Assembly: GCF_028610705.1 (NCBI RefSeq)
Contig: NZ_JAQQWT010000004.1
Coordinates: 203,400-267,399 of the forward strand
Length of the DNA stretch: 64,000 bases
Direction of reading: 5' to 3'
Origin: Halalkalibacter alkalisediminis
GTDB lineage: Bacteria > Bacillota > Bacilli > Bacillales > Bacillaceae_D
Shown here piece by piece: positions 39,618 to 48,614 of the stretch. A program made the translations under genes and the position numbers. Every line of letters starts with the position of its first letter. The stretch's first letter is position 1. The notes below the pieces were generated by a model that did not search any database, was not told the DNA's origin, and saw only the letters and a list, made by a program, of their open reading frames with translations.

Positions 39618-41597
39618 TCACCCCTCCGCCTTTAGTTCAAGAACGAGATCGCGAAGCTCAGCGGCTCGTTCAAAGTTCAATTCACGCGCTGCATCCTTCA
39701 TTTCTTTTTCCATCCGCTCAATCATTGCTTGTCTTTCTTTCTTATTGAGCTTCTGGGCAGGAGCGGCGTAGGTCACTGTTTCACCGTCTTCAGCTACGTG
39801 TGTCGCTTGAATCACTTCTGGAATTTTCTTTTGAATCGTCATCGGCGTAATGCCATGCTTTTCATTGTGCTCTTGCTGAATCGTACGACGACGCTTTGTT
39901 TCCTCTAGAGCAAGATTCATCGATTTCGTGATTTTATCGGCGTACATAATCACATGTCCGTTCGCGTTACGTGCCGCACGTCCAATCGTTTGAATCAACG
40001 AGCGATCAGAACGTAAGAAGCCTTCTTTATCCGCATCCAGAATCGCTACAAGCGATACTTCCGGGATATCCAAACCTTCCCTCAGCAAGTTAATCCCGAT
40101 CAACACATCAAACGTCCCCATCCGCAACTGACGAATGATCTCGATCCGTTCTAACGTCTTAACCTCCGAATGCAAGTACCGCACTCGAATGCCTATTTCT
40201 TTTAAATAGTCGGTTAAATCCTCAGACATTTTCTTTGTTAACGTCGTCACGAGAACCCGCTCGTTTTTCTCTGTCCGTGCATGGATCTCACCAATGAGAT
40301 CATCGATTTGTCCTTCAATCGGCCGAACATCAATCGTCGGATCAAGTAAGCCCGTCGGACGAATGATTTGTTCGACCATTTCCGGCGTATGCTCCATCTC
40401 ATAAGGACCCGGCGTCGCTGATACATAAACCGCTTGACTGACTTTTTTCTCAAACTCTGCAAACTGCAAAGGTCGATTATCAAGGGCAGACGGTAAGCGG
40501 AAACCATGATCGACTAGAACTTGCTTTCGCGCTCTGTCTCCGTTATACATTCCTCGTACTTGCGGCAATGAAACATGTGACTCATCCATAATTAAAAGGA
40601 AGTCTTCAGGAAAGAAATCAATTAATGTATAAGGAGTTGCCCCAGCTTCACGCAACGTTAAATGACGAGAGTAATTCTCGATACCCGAACAAAAGCCCAT
40701 CTCTGCCATCATTTCAATATCATAACGAGTCCGTTGTTCGAGGCGCTGGGCTTCTAGTAACTTCCCTTGTTCATGAAGCTCTTTCAAACGTTCCTCAAGC
40801 TCGACTTCAATGTTGGCAATCGCCTTTTTAAGCTTTTCTTCACGCGTTACGAAGTGGGAAGCTGGAAAAATTGCAATATGATTTCGTTCACCTTTGATTT
40901 CACCCGTTAAAGCGTCAACCTCTGTCATCCGGTCGATTTCGTCTCCAAAAAACTCCACTCGAATGCATTGCTCATCTCTTGATGCAGGAAAGATTTCAAC
41001 AACATCGCCTCTCACTCGAAACGTACCGCGAGTAAAGTTAATGTCATTACGGTCATATTGAATGTCAACTAGTTTGCGAAGAAGCTCATTGCGATCCAAC
41101 TCCATTCCAAGACGGAGGGATACGACGAGATCACGATATTCTTCCGGCGAACCTAAACCGTAAATACACGACACACTCGCAATGATAATGACGTCACTTC
41201 GCTCAAAAAGAGCGCTCGTCGCCGAGTGTCGGAGTTTATCAATCTCATCATTAATGCTCGCATCTTTTTCAATGAACGTATCGGAACTCGGCACATACGC
41301 CTCTGGCTGATAGTAATCATAATAACTAACAAAATACTCAACCGCATTATTCGGAAAAAACTCCTTGAACTCACTATAGAGCTGACCCGCGAGCGTTTTA
41401 TTATGAGCCATAATCAACGTCGGCTTATTGACTTGTTGAATAACATTGGACATCGTAAACGTCTTCCCTGTCCCCGTTGCCCCAAGCAACGTTTGATGCT
41501 TTTCTCCTCTTTTAATGCCTTCTACTATTTTCTTAATCGCTTCTGGCTGGTCTCCCTCTGGCTGATAAGCTGATTGAAGTTCAAACGTTTCACTCAA
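39618..41597 (-). CDS. uvrB: Excinuclease ABC subunit B UvrB
   Basis: Helicase-like damage-verification subunit. Walker [16 protein letters not shown], the beta-hairpin [15 protein letters not shown]-type box MDESHVS, motif [11 protein letters not shown], and a C-terminal UVR domain binding UvrC. I use the TTG at 41597 ([17 protein letters not shown]) with GGAGG 9 nt upstream, giving 659 aa, close to 661 in B. subtilis; the longer frame has no support. Confidence 0.98.
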   Translation of the reverse strand: MSETFELQSAYQPEGDQPEAIKKIVEGIKRGEKHQTLLGATGTGKTFTMSNVIQQVNKPTLIMAHNKTLAGQLYSEFKEFFPNNAVEYFVSYYDYYQPEAYVPSSDTFIEKDASINDEIDKLRHSATSALFERSDVIIIASVSCIYGLGSPEEYRDLVVSLRLGMELDRNELLRKLVDIQYDRNDINFTRGTFRVRGDVVEIFPASRDEQCIRVEFFGDEIDRMTEVDALTGEIKGERNHIAIFPASHFVTREEKLKKAIANIEVELEERLKELHEQGKLLEAQRLEQRTRYDIEMMAEMGFCSGIENYSRHLTLREAGATPYTLIDFFPEDFLLIMDESHVSLPQVRGMYNGDRARKQVLVDHGFRLPSALDNRPLQFAEFEKKVSQAVYVSATPGPYEMEHTPEMVEQIIRPTGLLDPTIDVRPIEGQIDDLIGEIHARTEKNERVLVTTLTKKMSEDLTDYLKEIGIRVRYLHSEVKTLERIEIIRQLRMGTFDVLIGINLLREGLDIPEVSLVAILDADKEGFLRSDRSLIQTIGRAARNANGHVIMYADKITKSMNLALEETKRRRTIQQEHNEKHGITPMTIQKKIPEVIQATHVAEDGETVTYAAPAQKLNKKERQAMIERMEKEMKDAARELNFERAAELRDLVLELKAEG

Positions 41598-41636
41598 GAC
41601 AAATAACCTCCTAACGAACTGTTCATAAGTAGCTGT

Positions 41637-41687
41637 ATTATACCATAGCTCACTAGATGAAAAGCAAATAATACGAACATCTGTTTT
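41637..41687 (-). promoter_or_regulatory. uvrBA promoter region with LexA-like (SOS) box
   Basis: A TATAAT -10 on the minus strand (41637-41642), and CGAACATCTGTTTT (41674-41687), close to the Bacillus SOS box CGAACRNRYGTTYC with two deviations, just upstream of the -35 position. Confidence 0.6.
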
Positions 41688-41709
41688 AGTTTTTTTACAG
41701 AAATTAGGT

Positions 41710-41858
41710 TGATTGGATGTACGGTTCAATTATATACGTGGTTCCTGATTATAAATGACTCGGTTCCGACTATAAACTAGCGATCTGAATGATAAATCTC
41801 TCCGTCCCGACTATTAATCGCATTCCGCATTCGAACTAGCCAACCTGCACTCCAACGC
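41710..41858. repeat. Degenerate 21-bp repeat stretch between uvrB and csbA
   Basis: Phrases like TTCCTGATTATAAA, TTCCGACTATAAAC, CTGAATGATAAATC and TCCCGACTATTAATC recur at 19-22 bp steps (near 41742, 41764, 41784, 41806, 41824). It ends at the csbA terminator. Confidence 0.65.
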
Positions 41859-41866
41859 AAAAAAAA

Positions 41867-41888
41867 AGAGACGATATCAACCGTCTCT
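41867..41888 (-). terminator. csbA terminator
   Basis: AGAGACG and CGTCTCT with an 8-nt loop, and a T tract on the minus strand (plus-strand A run 41859-41867). Confidence 0.8.
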
Positions 41889-41889
41889 C

Positions 41890-42108
41890 TTACATGCCTG
41901 GCTTTTTCTTTAGTCTTTCTTTTGATACGAAAAAACCTATTACAAATGATATGAAGGCAATAATTCCAACTATCCATGATTGCACCGGCAAAACAACCAA
42001 GCAGACCATCCAGGTTACTATGCTTGCTCCTATGACACTAAAGGCAACTCTTGTCACCACAACCATTAATAGAAAAGGAATGATTAGCGCAAGGACTATG
42101 TCCGTCAT
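41890..42108 (-). CDS. csbA: Small membrane protein CsbA
   Basis: 72-aa membrane protein with two to three hydrophobic helices and a basic C-terminal tail (SKERLKKKPGM). It matches the general-stress protein CsbA in size and location next to uvrBA. Function unknown. I do not see a convincing SigB promoter upstream here. Confidence 0.85.
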   Translation of the reverse strand: MTDIVLALIIPFLLMVVVTRVAFSVIGASIVTWMVCLVVLPVQSWIVGIIAFISFVIGFFVSKERLKKKPGM

Positions 42109-42249
42109 TCAACTATTCAAACTCCTTTGAAACGATCTTTTTGCTCTTTACTATCATACTACATATTTTCATAATATAATACTAAGCATTCGTCATGTAA
42201 GTAAATGAATTCCACCTATGTCTGACCGTTTCTACGTCGCACAAAATAA

Positions 42250-42279
42250 TAGACAATGATTATCATTTTCATTTATAAT
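42250..42279 (+). promoter_or_regulatory. hmoA promoter with Fur box
   Basis: GACAATGATTATCATTTTC (42252-42270) matches the 19-bp Fur consensus at 16 of 19 positions by eye. It lies between TAGACA (42250-42255) and TATAAT (42274-42279), so iron-loaded Fur would block the promoter. Confidence 0.8.
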
Positions 42280-42311
42280 GGTGAAAAGAAGAAAAGGTGG
42301 GATTTGTTTAA

Positions 42312-42635
42312 ATGTTTGTTCAAATTAGAAAAACGGTCGTCACAGAAGGTCATTCTAATCAAGTCGTGCAACGCTTTAGTCAAGCTGGCATCATCGAAGA
42401 ACAAGAAGGTTTTGTTGATCTAACCGTTTTGGTCAAAAAAGTGAGACGCGGCGACGAAGAAGTCGTCATCCAAGTCCGCTGGGAATCAGAGGCTTATTGG
42501 AAGCAATGGGAAAAGAGCGATGCTCATATTGCCGGACATAAAGCGAACCTCGGGAAGCCAAAGCCGGATTATGTTCTTTCGTCTGAAGGAGCGTTATATG
42601 AAGTGAAAGCGGTGAAGACGGCGGTTAAAAACTAA
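42312..42635 (+). CDS. hmoA: Heme-degrading monooxygenase HmoA
   Basis: 107-aa ABM-fold monooxygenase of the IsdG/HmoA type, which opens heme and frees iron. It has the N-terminal strand MFVQIRKTVVTEGHSNQVV, the conserved Trp region VIQVRWESEAYWKQWEKSDAH and a catalytic-site His in the same helix. The Fur box at its promoter supports a role in iron acquisition. Single gene. Confidence 0.9.
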   Translation: MFVQIRKTVVTEGHSNQVVQRFSQAGIIEEQEGFVDLTVLVKKVRRGDEEVVIQVRWESEAYWKQWEKSDAHIAGHKANLGKPKPDYVLSSEGALYEVKAVKTAVKN

Positions 42636-42673
42636 CTCTTTGTGCTTATTAAATATCTATTCTGCTTTAACCT

Positions 42674-42702
42674 ACAGGCAAGCCTCCAATAGACTTGCCT
42701 GT
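42674..42702 (+). terminator. hmoA terminator
   Basis: ACAGGCAAG and CTTGCCTGT pair perfectly over an 11-nt loop; the T run afterwards is poor. Confidence 0.6.
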
Positions 42703-42720
42703 CGCAATCCCCCACTCTTC

Positions 42721-43431
42721 TTAAATTCTCGCTCTTTTACTTTCACGAATGGTGATGTATTGAAAAATAAACCATAACGTCATAACACCAAGTAGCAAGT
42801 GAAGCGAAAGATCAAAAGCAACTGTTACAAAAACAGCGATCCCAAAGGCAGCAAGAAATAGGATTTTCAGCTTTTCTACGATTGAAAAACAATACTTATA
42901 GACGTGCCACTTCTGTGCCTCATCCAAACGACTTACATAACTGGTGATCGACTCATTCTTTTTATAAAAGTACTTCAAATCTGGGAGATAATAATTATTG
43001 TCTTTGAAACTCATTCTTAAAAAGAAATTGGCTATTACAATTAGTAACCATGAGCCAGCGAGAATGAAAATCTGGCTTAGACCATCAGAATGAAGCAAAT
43101 TAATTAACGTTAGCGAAAATATAAGAATACTTAATAATTGCATGAATGAGCTATAGCCAATTAAATCAGACACTTTATTCATGACGTATTCTTCCTTCTC
43201 ATCATCATCTGCAATCAGTATTTCTTTTCTCAATTGTCTCCGAGTAAGGATAAATAGCAAAATCAAAAGAAAAAACATGGCCACTGCCCCATATAAAATC
43301 ATTGATCCAACAAATTCACTGTCAAAAACCAGATCTGAATCTCTTAAAAACAGTCCAAAATAAAATGCTAAAAAACCTAACACTGCAGAACCCAAAATGA
43401 TTAGTACACCTTTTATCGTTCTATTCTTCAT
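42721..43431 (-). CDS. DUF3169-like membrane protein
   Basis: 236 aa, about six hydrophobic helices in pairs, with a charged loop DDDEKEEYVMNKVSDLIGY between helices 2 and 3 and a basic C terminus. It resembles the DUF3169 group of Firmicutes, which is regularly encoded next to a small XRE regulator, as here (11-bp overlap with the preceding gene). No transporter motif is visible. Function unknown. Confidence 0.75.
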   Translation of the reverse strand: MKNRTIKGVLIILGSAVLGFLAFYFGLFLRDSDLVFDSEFVGSMILYGAVAMFFLLILLFILTRRQLRKEILIADDDEKEEYVMNKVSDLIGYSSFMQLLSILIFSLTLINLLHSDGLSQIFILAGSWLLIVIANFFLRMSFKDNNYYLPDLKYFYKKNESITSYVSRLDEAQKWHVYKYCFSIVEKLKILFLAAFGIAVFVTVAFDLSLHLLLGVMTLWFIFQYITIRESKRARI

Positions 43432-43636
43432 CTAAATCCTCCCCTTCAAGCTGAAAAATGTCTTCTACGGTTACATCAAATAATCTCGCTAAAGCTAGCG
43501 CAATCGTAACGGATGGTGCATAATCGCCCCGCTCAATCAAACTAATCGTTTGTCTAGATACGTTAATTTTCTTAGCCAAGGTCGTTTGATTATAGCCATC
43601 ACGCGCACGTAGTGCTTTCAAACGATTTTTTAACAC
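43421..43636 (-). CDS. XRE-family regulator, YozG-like
   Basis: 71-aa protein consisting of one Cro/CI helix-turn-helix (NQTTLAKKINVSRQTISLIERGDYAPS) with an acidic tail. It starts at GTG 43636 after AGGTGG. It probably represses its own two-gene operon through the large palindrome just upstream (43672-43711). Confidence 0.9.
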   Translation of the reverse strand: MLKNRLKALRARDGYNQTTLAKKINVSRQTISLIERGDYAPSVTIALALARLFDVTVEDIFQLEGEDLDEE

Positions 43637-43671
43637 TTTTTTCCACCTACCTCACTAATAATATATATGAT

Positions 43672-43711
43672 CATAGTCATTTTGACAACTATAATTGTCA
43701 AAATGACTATG
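43672..43711. promoter_or_regulatory. Perfect 17-bp inverted repeat, XRE operator
   Basis: CATAGTCATTTTGACAA (43672-43688) is repeated inverted at 43695-43711 around a 6-bp centre. TTGACA and TTGTCA inside the arms could serve as -35 elements, with TATATT nearer the gene. A third half-site TTGTCAAA follows at 43716. Confidence 0.75.
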
Positions 43712-43800
43712 CTATTTGTCAAATATAAAGATTAACCTTCAATAAACGGTTCACAAAAGAAAAAGAGATTAAGAGTTATATGACCTATATTTACTTTGGC

Positions 43801-43875
43801 GGACATAGAATCCCTTATTTGCCCAAAACAATCAAAATTCCTCTATAAACATGCCGACTAACGGGATAGATGTCC
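43801..43875. repeat. Inverted pair of GGACAT elements
   Basis: GGACATAGAATCCCTTATTT (43801-43820) and, inverted, GGACATCTATCCCGTTAG (43858-43875). The same 20-bp consensus occurs four times at 58209-58386. Confidence 0.65.
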
Positions 43876-43933
43876 ACTCAGAAGCTGCTTACTATATTCG
43901 GCAGCACGTAACCCGTAATCCGCACCCCACACG

Positions 43934-43945
43934 CCCCCCCCCCCC
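43934..43945. repeat. Homopolymer tract of 12 C
   Basis: A run of twelve C in the spacer behind the minJ terminator. It is outside any reading frame I accept. Such tracts vary in length by slippage and are also prone to sequencing error. Confidence 0.85.
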
Positions 43946-43980
43946 ACAACAAAAAAAGACTAACCCTAAACGGGCTAGTC
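43946..43980 (-). terminator. minJ terminator
   Basis: GACTAACCC (43958-43966) and GGGCTAGTC (43972-43980) pair with one mismatch; the tail reads CACAACAAAAAAA on the plus strand, as at other loci. Confidence 0.75.
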
Positions 43981-43987
43981 TCAACTC

Positions 43988-45175
43988 TCACGTAATCGAA
44001 TCCTGCAACACCACATCATCCTTCACCAACAGCACGCCTAATTGATGATGTTCACCGTCATAGAGTGCTCCTTGGGCAAAACGAATCTCCCCATCGTGAT
44101 TCAACACTTCTAATTTACAATAAGCCGAATTGATTTGCAAAGCCTCATAAAAAGTCGTTTCGTTGTTAACCGCTCGACCATTTATTTTCACAATCTTCTC
44201 CCCGATGGCAAGCTTCATCTTTTCAGCTGGGCTATTAGGAAGCACACCAAGAATGATGCAGCCTTTTGCTTGAGTCGCAAAATAAATCGGTTGCTTTTCT
44301 TCACGCACTTTCGCTTGATACGAGAGCCACTCACGGCCAACGATCGCCAGTCCTCCTAGGACGACAGCCAAAATCGGTACAAAAAAGCTTCCAATCGCAA
44401 AGATCACCATAAATAAACTTAAACCAATGACACGTACCCCTGTTGCTTTAACGGGTAAGCTAGGGATCGACCCTTTAACCCGTTGATGAAAGCCAATTAA
44501 AAATGGGATGAAAACAGGCTGTAAGGTCATTTCGCCCATTGATAGAGTCGGCCAATACGGAATCGTCGGAATGATCCCATCAGGAAGAAACAACACGATC
44601 GGGACAATCCATAGTCGTTTCGATACATGAAGCCCAATCCATTTCCCACGCTTGCTTCTTTCAAGCCTTGGGGATGTATAGGTTGCCCCGTTAAAGCGAA
44701 TGAGAAAGCCTTCAGCAAGCATGAGCAAAACTAGCAAACTCGCAACTGCTTGAAGAGGAATTTGCGTCAGCTCGGCATAAATCGGCGTGAACACATCCAC
44801 ATGGACAAGCAGTGGTTCCATTCCATAAAAAAGCAACAATAACCCAAGTGCAAATGTAGATGTCAACCACTGGATCTGCCTCGTCACCAAAAGCAAGAGA
44901 TAGACAACGGCTAGAGCGGCTACCCACTCCCATGAAATCACAATTCCGAGGGCAATCGTCACAATGGACACATACACCCCTGCCAATAAAGCAGGCAAAA
45001 AAGGAATCGAGAAATCAGCCACCTCTTTAAATACCTTTGTGTGAAAGGATTGGCGTTCTTCTTGGACTCGTTTTCGTGCTAGAAAATAAATAACGAGCAT
45101 GCCTATATACAAAATCGGGTTGAAAAGAAAAGAAAAGAAAAAGATGCCTATCGTTTGTAGAATATCTATTAACAT
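43988..45175 (-). CDS. minJ: Division topological factor MinJ (YvjD), PDZ protein
   Basis: 395-aa membrane protein with about eight helices followed by a C-terminal PDZ domain (KGCIILGVLPNSPAEKMKLA; KINGRAVNNETTFYEAL). In B. subtilis MinJ bridges DivIVA and MinD at division sites. It lies downstream of ctpB, as in B. subtilis. Length and topology fit. Confidence 0.92.
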   Translation of the reverse strand: MLIDILQTIGIFFFSFLFNPILYIGMLVIYFLARKRVQEERQSFHTKVFKEVADFSIPFLPALLAGVYVSIVTIALGIVISWEWVAALAVVYLLLLVTRQIQWLTSTFALGLLLLFYGMEPLLVHVDVFTPIYAELTQIPLQAVASLLVLLMLAEGFLIRFNGATYTSPRLERSKRGKWIGLHVSKRLWIVPIVLFLPDGIIPTIPYWPTLSMGEMTLQPVFIPFLIGFHQRVKGSIPSLPVKATGVRVIGLSLFMVIFAIGSFFVPILAVVLGGLAIVGREWLSYQAKVREEKQPIYFATQAKGCIILGVLPNSPAEKMKLAIGEKIVKINGRAVNNETTFYEALQINSAYCKLEVLNHDGEIRFAQGALYDGEHHQLGVLLVKDDVVLQDSIT

Positions 45176-45231
45176 AGTTGTAACTCCTTCAACTATTTGT
45201 TCCTGTGCTTAACGTACCATATTTATGCAAA

Positions 45232-45267
45232 AAGGTACATCCTTCAAATGATAGAAGGATGTACCTT
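45232..45267 (-). terminator. ctpB terminator
   Basis: Perfect 14-bp stem AAGGTACATCCTTC/GAAGGATGTACCTT with an 8-nt loop; T-poor flank apart from TTTTT on the minus strand side at 45228-45232. Confidence 0.75.
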
Positions 45268-45306
45268 ATAGATTCGACACAACTTGGTCGGTTCCTTTAT
45301 TAAAAG

Positions 45307-46764
45307 TTATTCACTAACTTGTTTGACCAATAATTGAATGGCTGTTTGAAGCTGTAGATCGTTGTCGCGCTCGCGAACTTGCTCGACCACCTTTTGTTGA
45401 ATGAGTGAGGCTGTCTCTTCGTCGATTTCACCCGTCGCATCCAAACCATGATCACGTTGGAAGGCGGTTACGGCTTGCTTCGTTTGCTCATTAAAGTAAC
45501 CATCATCACGACCCGGCTCTAATCCTAGACCCTTTAGCATCATTTGCGCATTTCTAATTTGTTCGCTCATCATATCCACTCGCCACACACCTGCATCACC
45601 GACAGATAATGGCGCCGTATAGAAGTAATCCGGTTGTTTTACTTCCACCGTTGGCATAACCCCTTCTCCGTTGATGTCATTTCCTGCTGATGTTAACCAC
45701 TTGAATAACGATAACTTTAATTCACTGCCATCACCCAGCTTAATGGTTTGTTGGACCGTTCCTTTCCCAAACGTTTGCTCACCAACAACATCATAACCGC
45801 CACCTTCAATTAAGGCACCCGCTAAAATCTCAGAGGCTGAAGCGGAAGCACGATCCGTAATTCCAATAATCGGGTACGGCTTTTTCTCGTCTAGATTGGA
45901 TACATAACGAACCTTCTCGCCGTCTCTGTTTTCAATCTGCACGATAGGTGTACCACCTGGGATAATGAGTTTCCCAATATCTTCAACTGCATTTAAATAG
46001 CCACCAGGATTTCCTCGAACATCAATAAGCAGTCCATCCATCCCTTGTGCTTCTAGTTCTGTTAGTTTTTCTTTAAAACGCTCAGCTGTATCTTCAGAGA
46101 ACGATGTAATCTCTAATAATCCTAACGTTTTGCCATCTTGCTCAATCACATCAGAACGGACCGTTTCAATCGGGATTAATCCTCGTTCCACGGGAATGTC
46201 GAATAGCTCACTAGATCCAGCACGTTCAATCGTCAAGTTAACCGTCGTGCCTTTTTCACCGCGAATTTGCAAAACCGCTTCGTAAAGAGAAAGCCCTTCA
46301 ATCGACTCCCCATCAATTCGTATAATTTTGTCGTTCGGTTGCAATCCTGCTTTTTCAGCTGGAGACTCGCGGAATGGAGCAACGATCGTTACTTTTCCGT
46401 CAGTCATACTCACTTCAGCGCCGATCCCCTCAAAATGAGAACCGAGTGATTCGACAAATTGAGTCGCTGTTTCCTGATCCATATACACCGAATAAGGGTC
46501 ATCAAGGGTACGGAGCATTCCTTCAATCGCACCTTCATATAGTTCTTGTTCACTCACTTCTTCGACATATTGCTCTTGAATAATCGCTAACGCTTTTTCA
46601 AATTTTGCTACTAGTTCTTCATTCGATGCTTCCGACTTCACTTCCGAACTGCCTGTGGCAGCAGAATCCGTTTCAATACTTGGTTGCGCTGTTTGAAAAT
46701 AAAAGCCAAACGCGCCCAAAACCATCACGGCAGCTACAATCATCAACAACTGCTTCTTATTCAC
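45307..46764 (-). CDS. ctpB: C-terminal processing serine protease CtpB (S41)
   Basis: Membrane-anchored PDZ protease with one N-terminal TM helix. Order: TM, PDZ domain (GIGAEVSMTDGKVTI; GLQPNDKIIRIDG), S41 protease with Ser in DRASASASEIL and Lys in TFGKGTVQQ, and a C-terminal peptidoglycan-binding domain (AQMMLKGLGLEPGRDDGYF). In B. subtilis CtpB cleaves SpoIVFA to trigger SigK activation. I prefer the GTG at 46764 (GGTGGGAG at 9 nt) over the TTG at 46773. 485 aa. Confidence 0.94.
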   Translation of the reverse strand: MNKKQLLMIVAAVMVLGAFGFYFQTAQPSIETDSAATGSSEVKSEASNEELVAKFEKALAIIQEQYVEEVSEQELYEGAIEGMLRTLDDPYSVYMDQETATQFVESLGSHFEGIGAEVSMTDGKVTIVAPFRESPAEKAGLQPNDKIIRIDGESIEGLSLYEAVLQIRGEKGTTVNLTIERAGSSELFDIPVERGLIPIETVRSDVIEQDGKTLGLLEITSFSEDTAERFKEKLTELEAQGMDGLLIDVRGNPGGYLNAVEDIGKLIIPGGTPIVQIENRDGEKVRYVSNLDEKKPYPIIGITDRASASASEILAGALIEGGGYDVVGEQTFGKGTVQQTIKLGDGSELKLSLFKWLTSAGNDINGEGVMPTVEVKQPDYFYTAPLSVGDAGVWRVDMMSEQIRNAQMMLKGLGLEPGRDDGYFNEQTKQAVTAFQRDHGLDATGEIDEETASLIQQKVVEQVRERDNDLQLQTAIQLLVKQVSE

Positions 46765-46773
46765 TTCTACCAA

Positions 46774-47057
46774 CTCCCACCATGTCTAGAACATTCAAAT
46801 GATAATGCCATACTCACGCTCATATATGGACGATCCATCCTTTATTAAGCAAACGAGCGATTACATGACACACTTCTATAAGCAAGAGGCACTACACCAA
46901 TCGTGCAATGCCTCCGCTATCCTTTTCTCACTCTAGCGTGCCCTTTTAATAAAACCCAGCTAGAAACCACGACACATTTAAGGGTCATTAAATTGTATGT
47001 TCTACTTGTACGAGTTATGTTCCTTCTTTATTTTAGTAAAGAATTTTTAATAAGTCA
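46774..47057. other. Gene-free stretch upstream of ctpB
   Basis: About 280 bp between the ctpB start and the M23 gene terminator. It is A/T-rich with no open frame, repeat or clear promoter that I can support. Confidence 0.5.
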
Positions 47058-47093
47058 AAACCCCATCACCCATAAATAAGAGCGATGAGGTTT
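47058..47093 (-). terminator. M23 hydrolase gene terminator
   Basis: AAACCCCATC (47058-47067) and GATGAGGTTT (47084-47093) pair with one mismatch; minus-strand flank TTGACTTATTAAAAATTC. Confidence 0.6.
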
Positions 47094-47106
47094 AACTATA
47101 GGCTAA

Positions 47107-48471
47107 TTAGGGTAGATAACGCATAGGGTCAACAGCATTTGATTTTGCCCCATTCCAGCCGCCTTCATGAACTTCAAAATGAAGATGCGCGCCAAATGAA
47201 TGACCTGTGTTCCCCATTAGACCAAGACGTTGGCCTTTTGAAACGCTCTGACCAGCAGAAACTTCACGATTCTCTAAGTGAGCGTATAACGTTGTCACTA
47301 AGCGACCGTTCACTTGGTGAGCGATTAAAACGGTATTTCCGTAACTAGAAGAATAATAAGATTGAACCACCGTTCCAGATTGAACAGCTACGACTGGTAC
47401 ATCACCAGTACGACCATTTTTACCAATATCAATTCCATAGTGCATACGACCACCTGAGAACGCTCGTGGACCATAGCCAGACGTAATCGAACCTGTTGCC
47501 GGACGCATGAAGCCAGAACCCGTTACAGCAGGTGCACTATGAACTTGTGTAGAACCGCCGCTCGAACTTGTAGACGAACCGCTTGAGCTTGAGCTTGAGC
47601 TCGAACTTGAACTTGAACCACTCGAGCTACGTGATGCTAACTCTGCTGCAGCTGCTGCAGCTGCTTCTTCTTCTTGTTTTTTACGCTCTGCTTCTGCAGC
47701 TTCAGCTGCCGCTAACTCTTTTTTCAAAGCCGCTTCTTGTAAGCGTAAAATTTCATCTTCGCCTTCAAGTCCTTGAAGATCAGCATGAAGTTCGCCTTCT
47801 TTATCTTGCAGTTGACCCATAACACGGTCTTTTTCCTTGCGCTGTGATTCTAATTCAGCCATTAGATTCTCTAATTCTTCTAAATGACCTTCTAGTTTTT
47901 CAAGTTTTAACTCAACCTGTGCCTTAGCTTCTTCAAGCAATAGGTGATCTTCAATATGCGCATCTAGGATATTGCGATCTTGTTGAGCAATAACAGATAA
48001 CGCACTCACACGGTCAAGGAAATCACTAAACGTTTTCGCACCAAGAATAACTTCTAAATAATTAACCGAACCACCCGTTTGATACATCGAGCGAGCACGA
48101 TCTTTTAGAAGCTCATCACGTTCTGCAATTCGCTCTTCTAATACTTTAATTTCTTCTTGAAGCTCTTCAATCTCAGCTTGTACTTCTTCAATTTCATTTC
48201 GCTTCTCACGTACTTTTTGATTCGTTTCAGCTACTGCCTCATCTATACGTTTAATTTCATTCGTTAATTCCTGCATTTCCTCTTTAAGCTTGTCTAGTTC
48301 GGCTTGAGCTTTTGCTTGCTCCGACTTCAATTGTTGACGTTCTTTTTCGACATCCGATATTTCATTACGAAGCTCACTGTTTGCTAAAACTTTTGGACTA
48401 ATCCCTTCTAATCCAAAAGATCCAACGGTCAGTAATACAGCTACAGCTACTAGCCCGATTTTCCTTTTCAT
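47107..48471 (-). CDS. Coiled-coil M23 (LytM) peptidoglycan hydrolase, EnvC/PcsB-like
   Basis: 454 aa. Signal peptide (MKRKIGLVAVAVLLTVGSFG), then about 230 residues of coiled coil, an Ala/Glu-rich helix, a Ser/Gly linker, and a C-terminal M23 domain with zinc ligands in MHYGIDIG and HLHFEVHEG. It lies directly downstream of ftsX. FtsEX activates coiled-coil hydrolases or their activators (EnvC, PcsB, CwlO) in many bacteria, so this is the probable FtsEX partner. Unlike EnvC it keeps all visible zinc ligands and is probably an active endopeptidase. Confidence 0.92.
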   Translation of the reverse strand: MKRKIGLVAVAVLLTVGSFGLEGISPKVLANSELRNEISDVEKERQQLKSEQAKAQAELDKLKEEMQELTNEIKRIDEAVAETNQKVREKRNEIEEVQAEIEELQEEIKVLEERIAERDELLKDRARSMYQTGGSVNYLEVILGAKTFSDFLDRVSALSVIAQQDRNILDAHIEDHLLLEEAKAQVELKLEKLEGHLEELENLMAELESQRKEKDRVMGQLQDKEGELHADLQGLEGEDEILRLQEAALKKELAAAEAAEAERKKQEEEAAAAAAAELASRSSSGSSSSSSSSSSSSGSSTSSSGGSTQVHSAPAVTGSGFMRPATGSITSGYGPRAFSGGRMHYGIDIGKNGRTGDVPVVAVQSGTVVQSYYSSSYGNTVLIAHQVNGRLVTTLYAHLENREVSAGQSVSKGQRLGLMGNTGHSFGAHLHFEVHEGGWNGAKSNAVDPMRYLP

Positions 48472-48565
48472 CTAGTCGCTCCCCCTTTTTCCTGCTTCCT
48501 TTTATTTGATCAGACCTTTTCTTTTATCCTTGCATTGGCTACTTGAGCAGTAGCCGACTATGTAT

Positions 48566-48596
48566 AAGGTGTGAGTCTGCCCTCACACCCTTTTTT
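48566..48596. terminator. Hairpin between ftsX and the M23 gene
   Basis: GGTGTGAG (48568-48575) and CTCACACC (48582-48589). The T run is on the plus-strand side, so for the minus-strand operon it acts at best as a weak or partial terminator. Confidence 0.5.
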
Positions 48597-48614
48597 CAGC
48601 AGCTACTTTATGGT

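Noticed and set aside
41598-41729. Longer uvrB start (44 extra residues)
   Set aside because: The extension overlaps the promoter and LexA-like box, and the TTG at 41597 has a strong ribosome site and family-like N terminus.
48530-48600. Fifth REP-like copy (GCATTGGCTAC next to a hairpin)
   Set aside because: Only about ten bases match and the second half cannot be aligned, so it may be chance.
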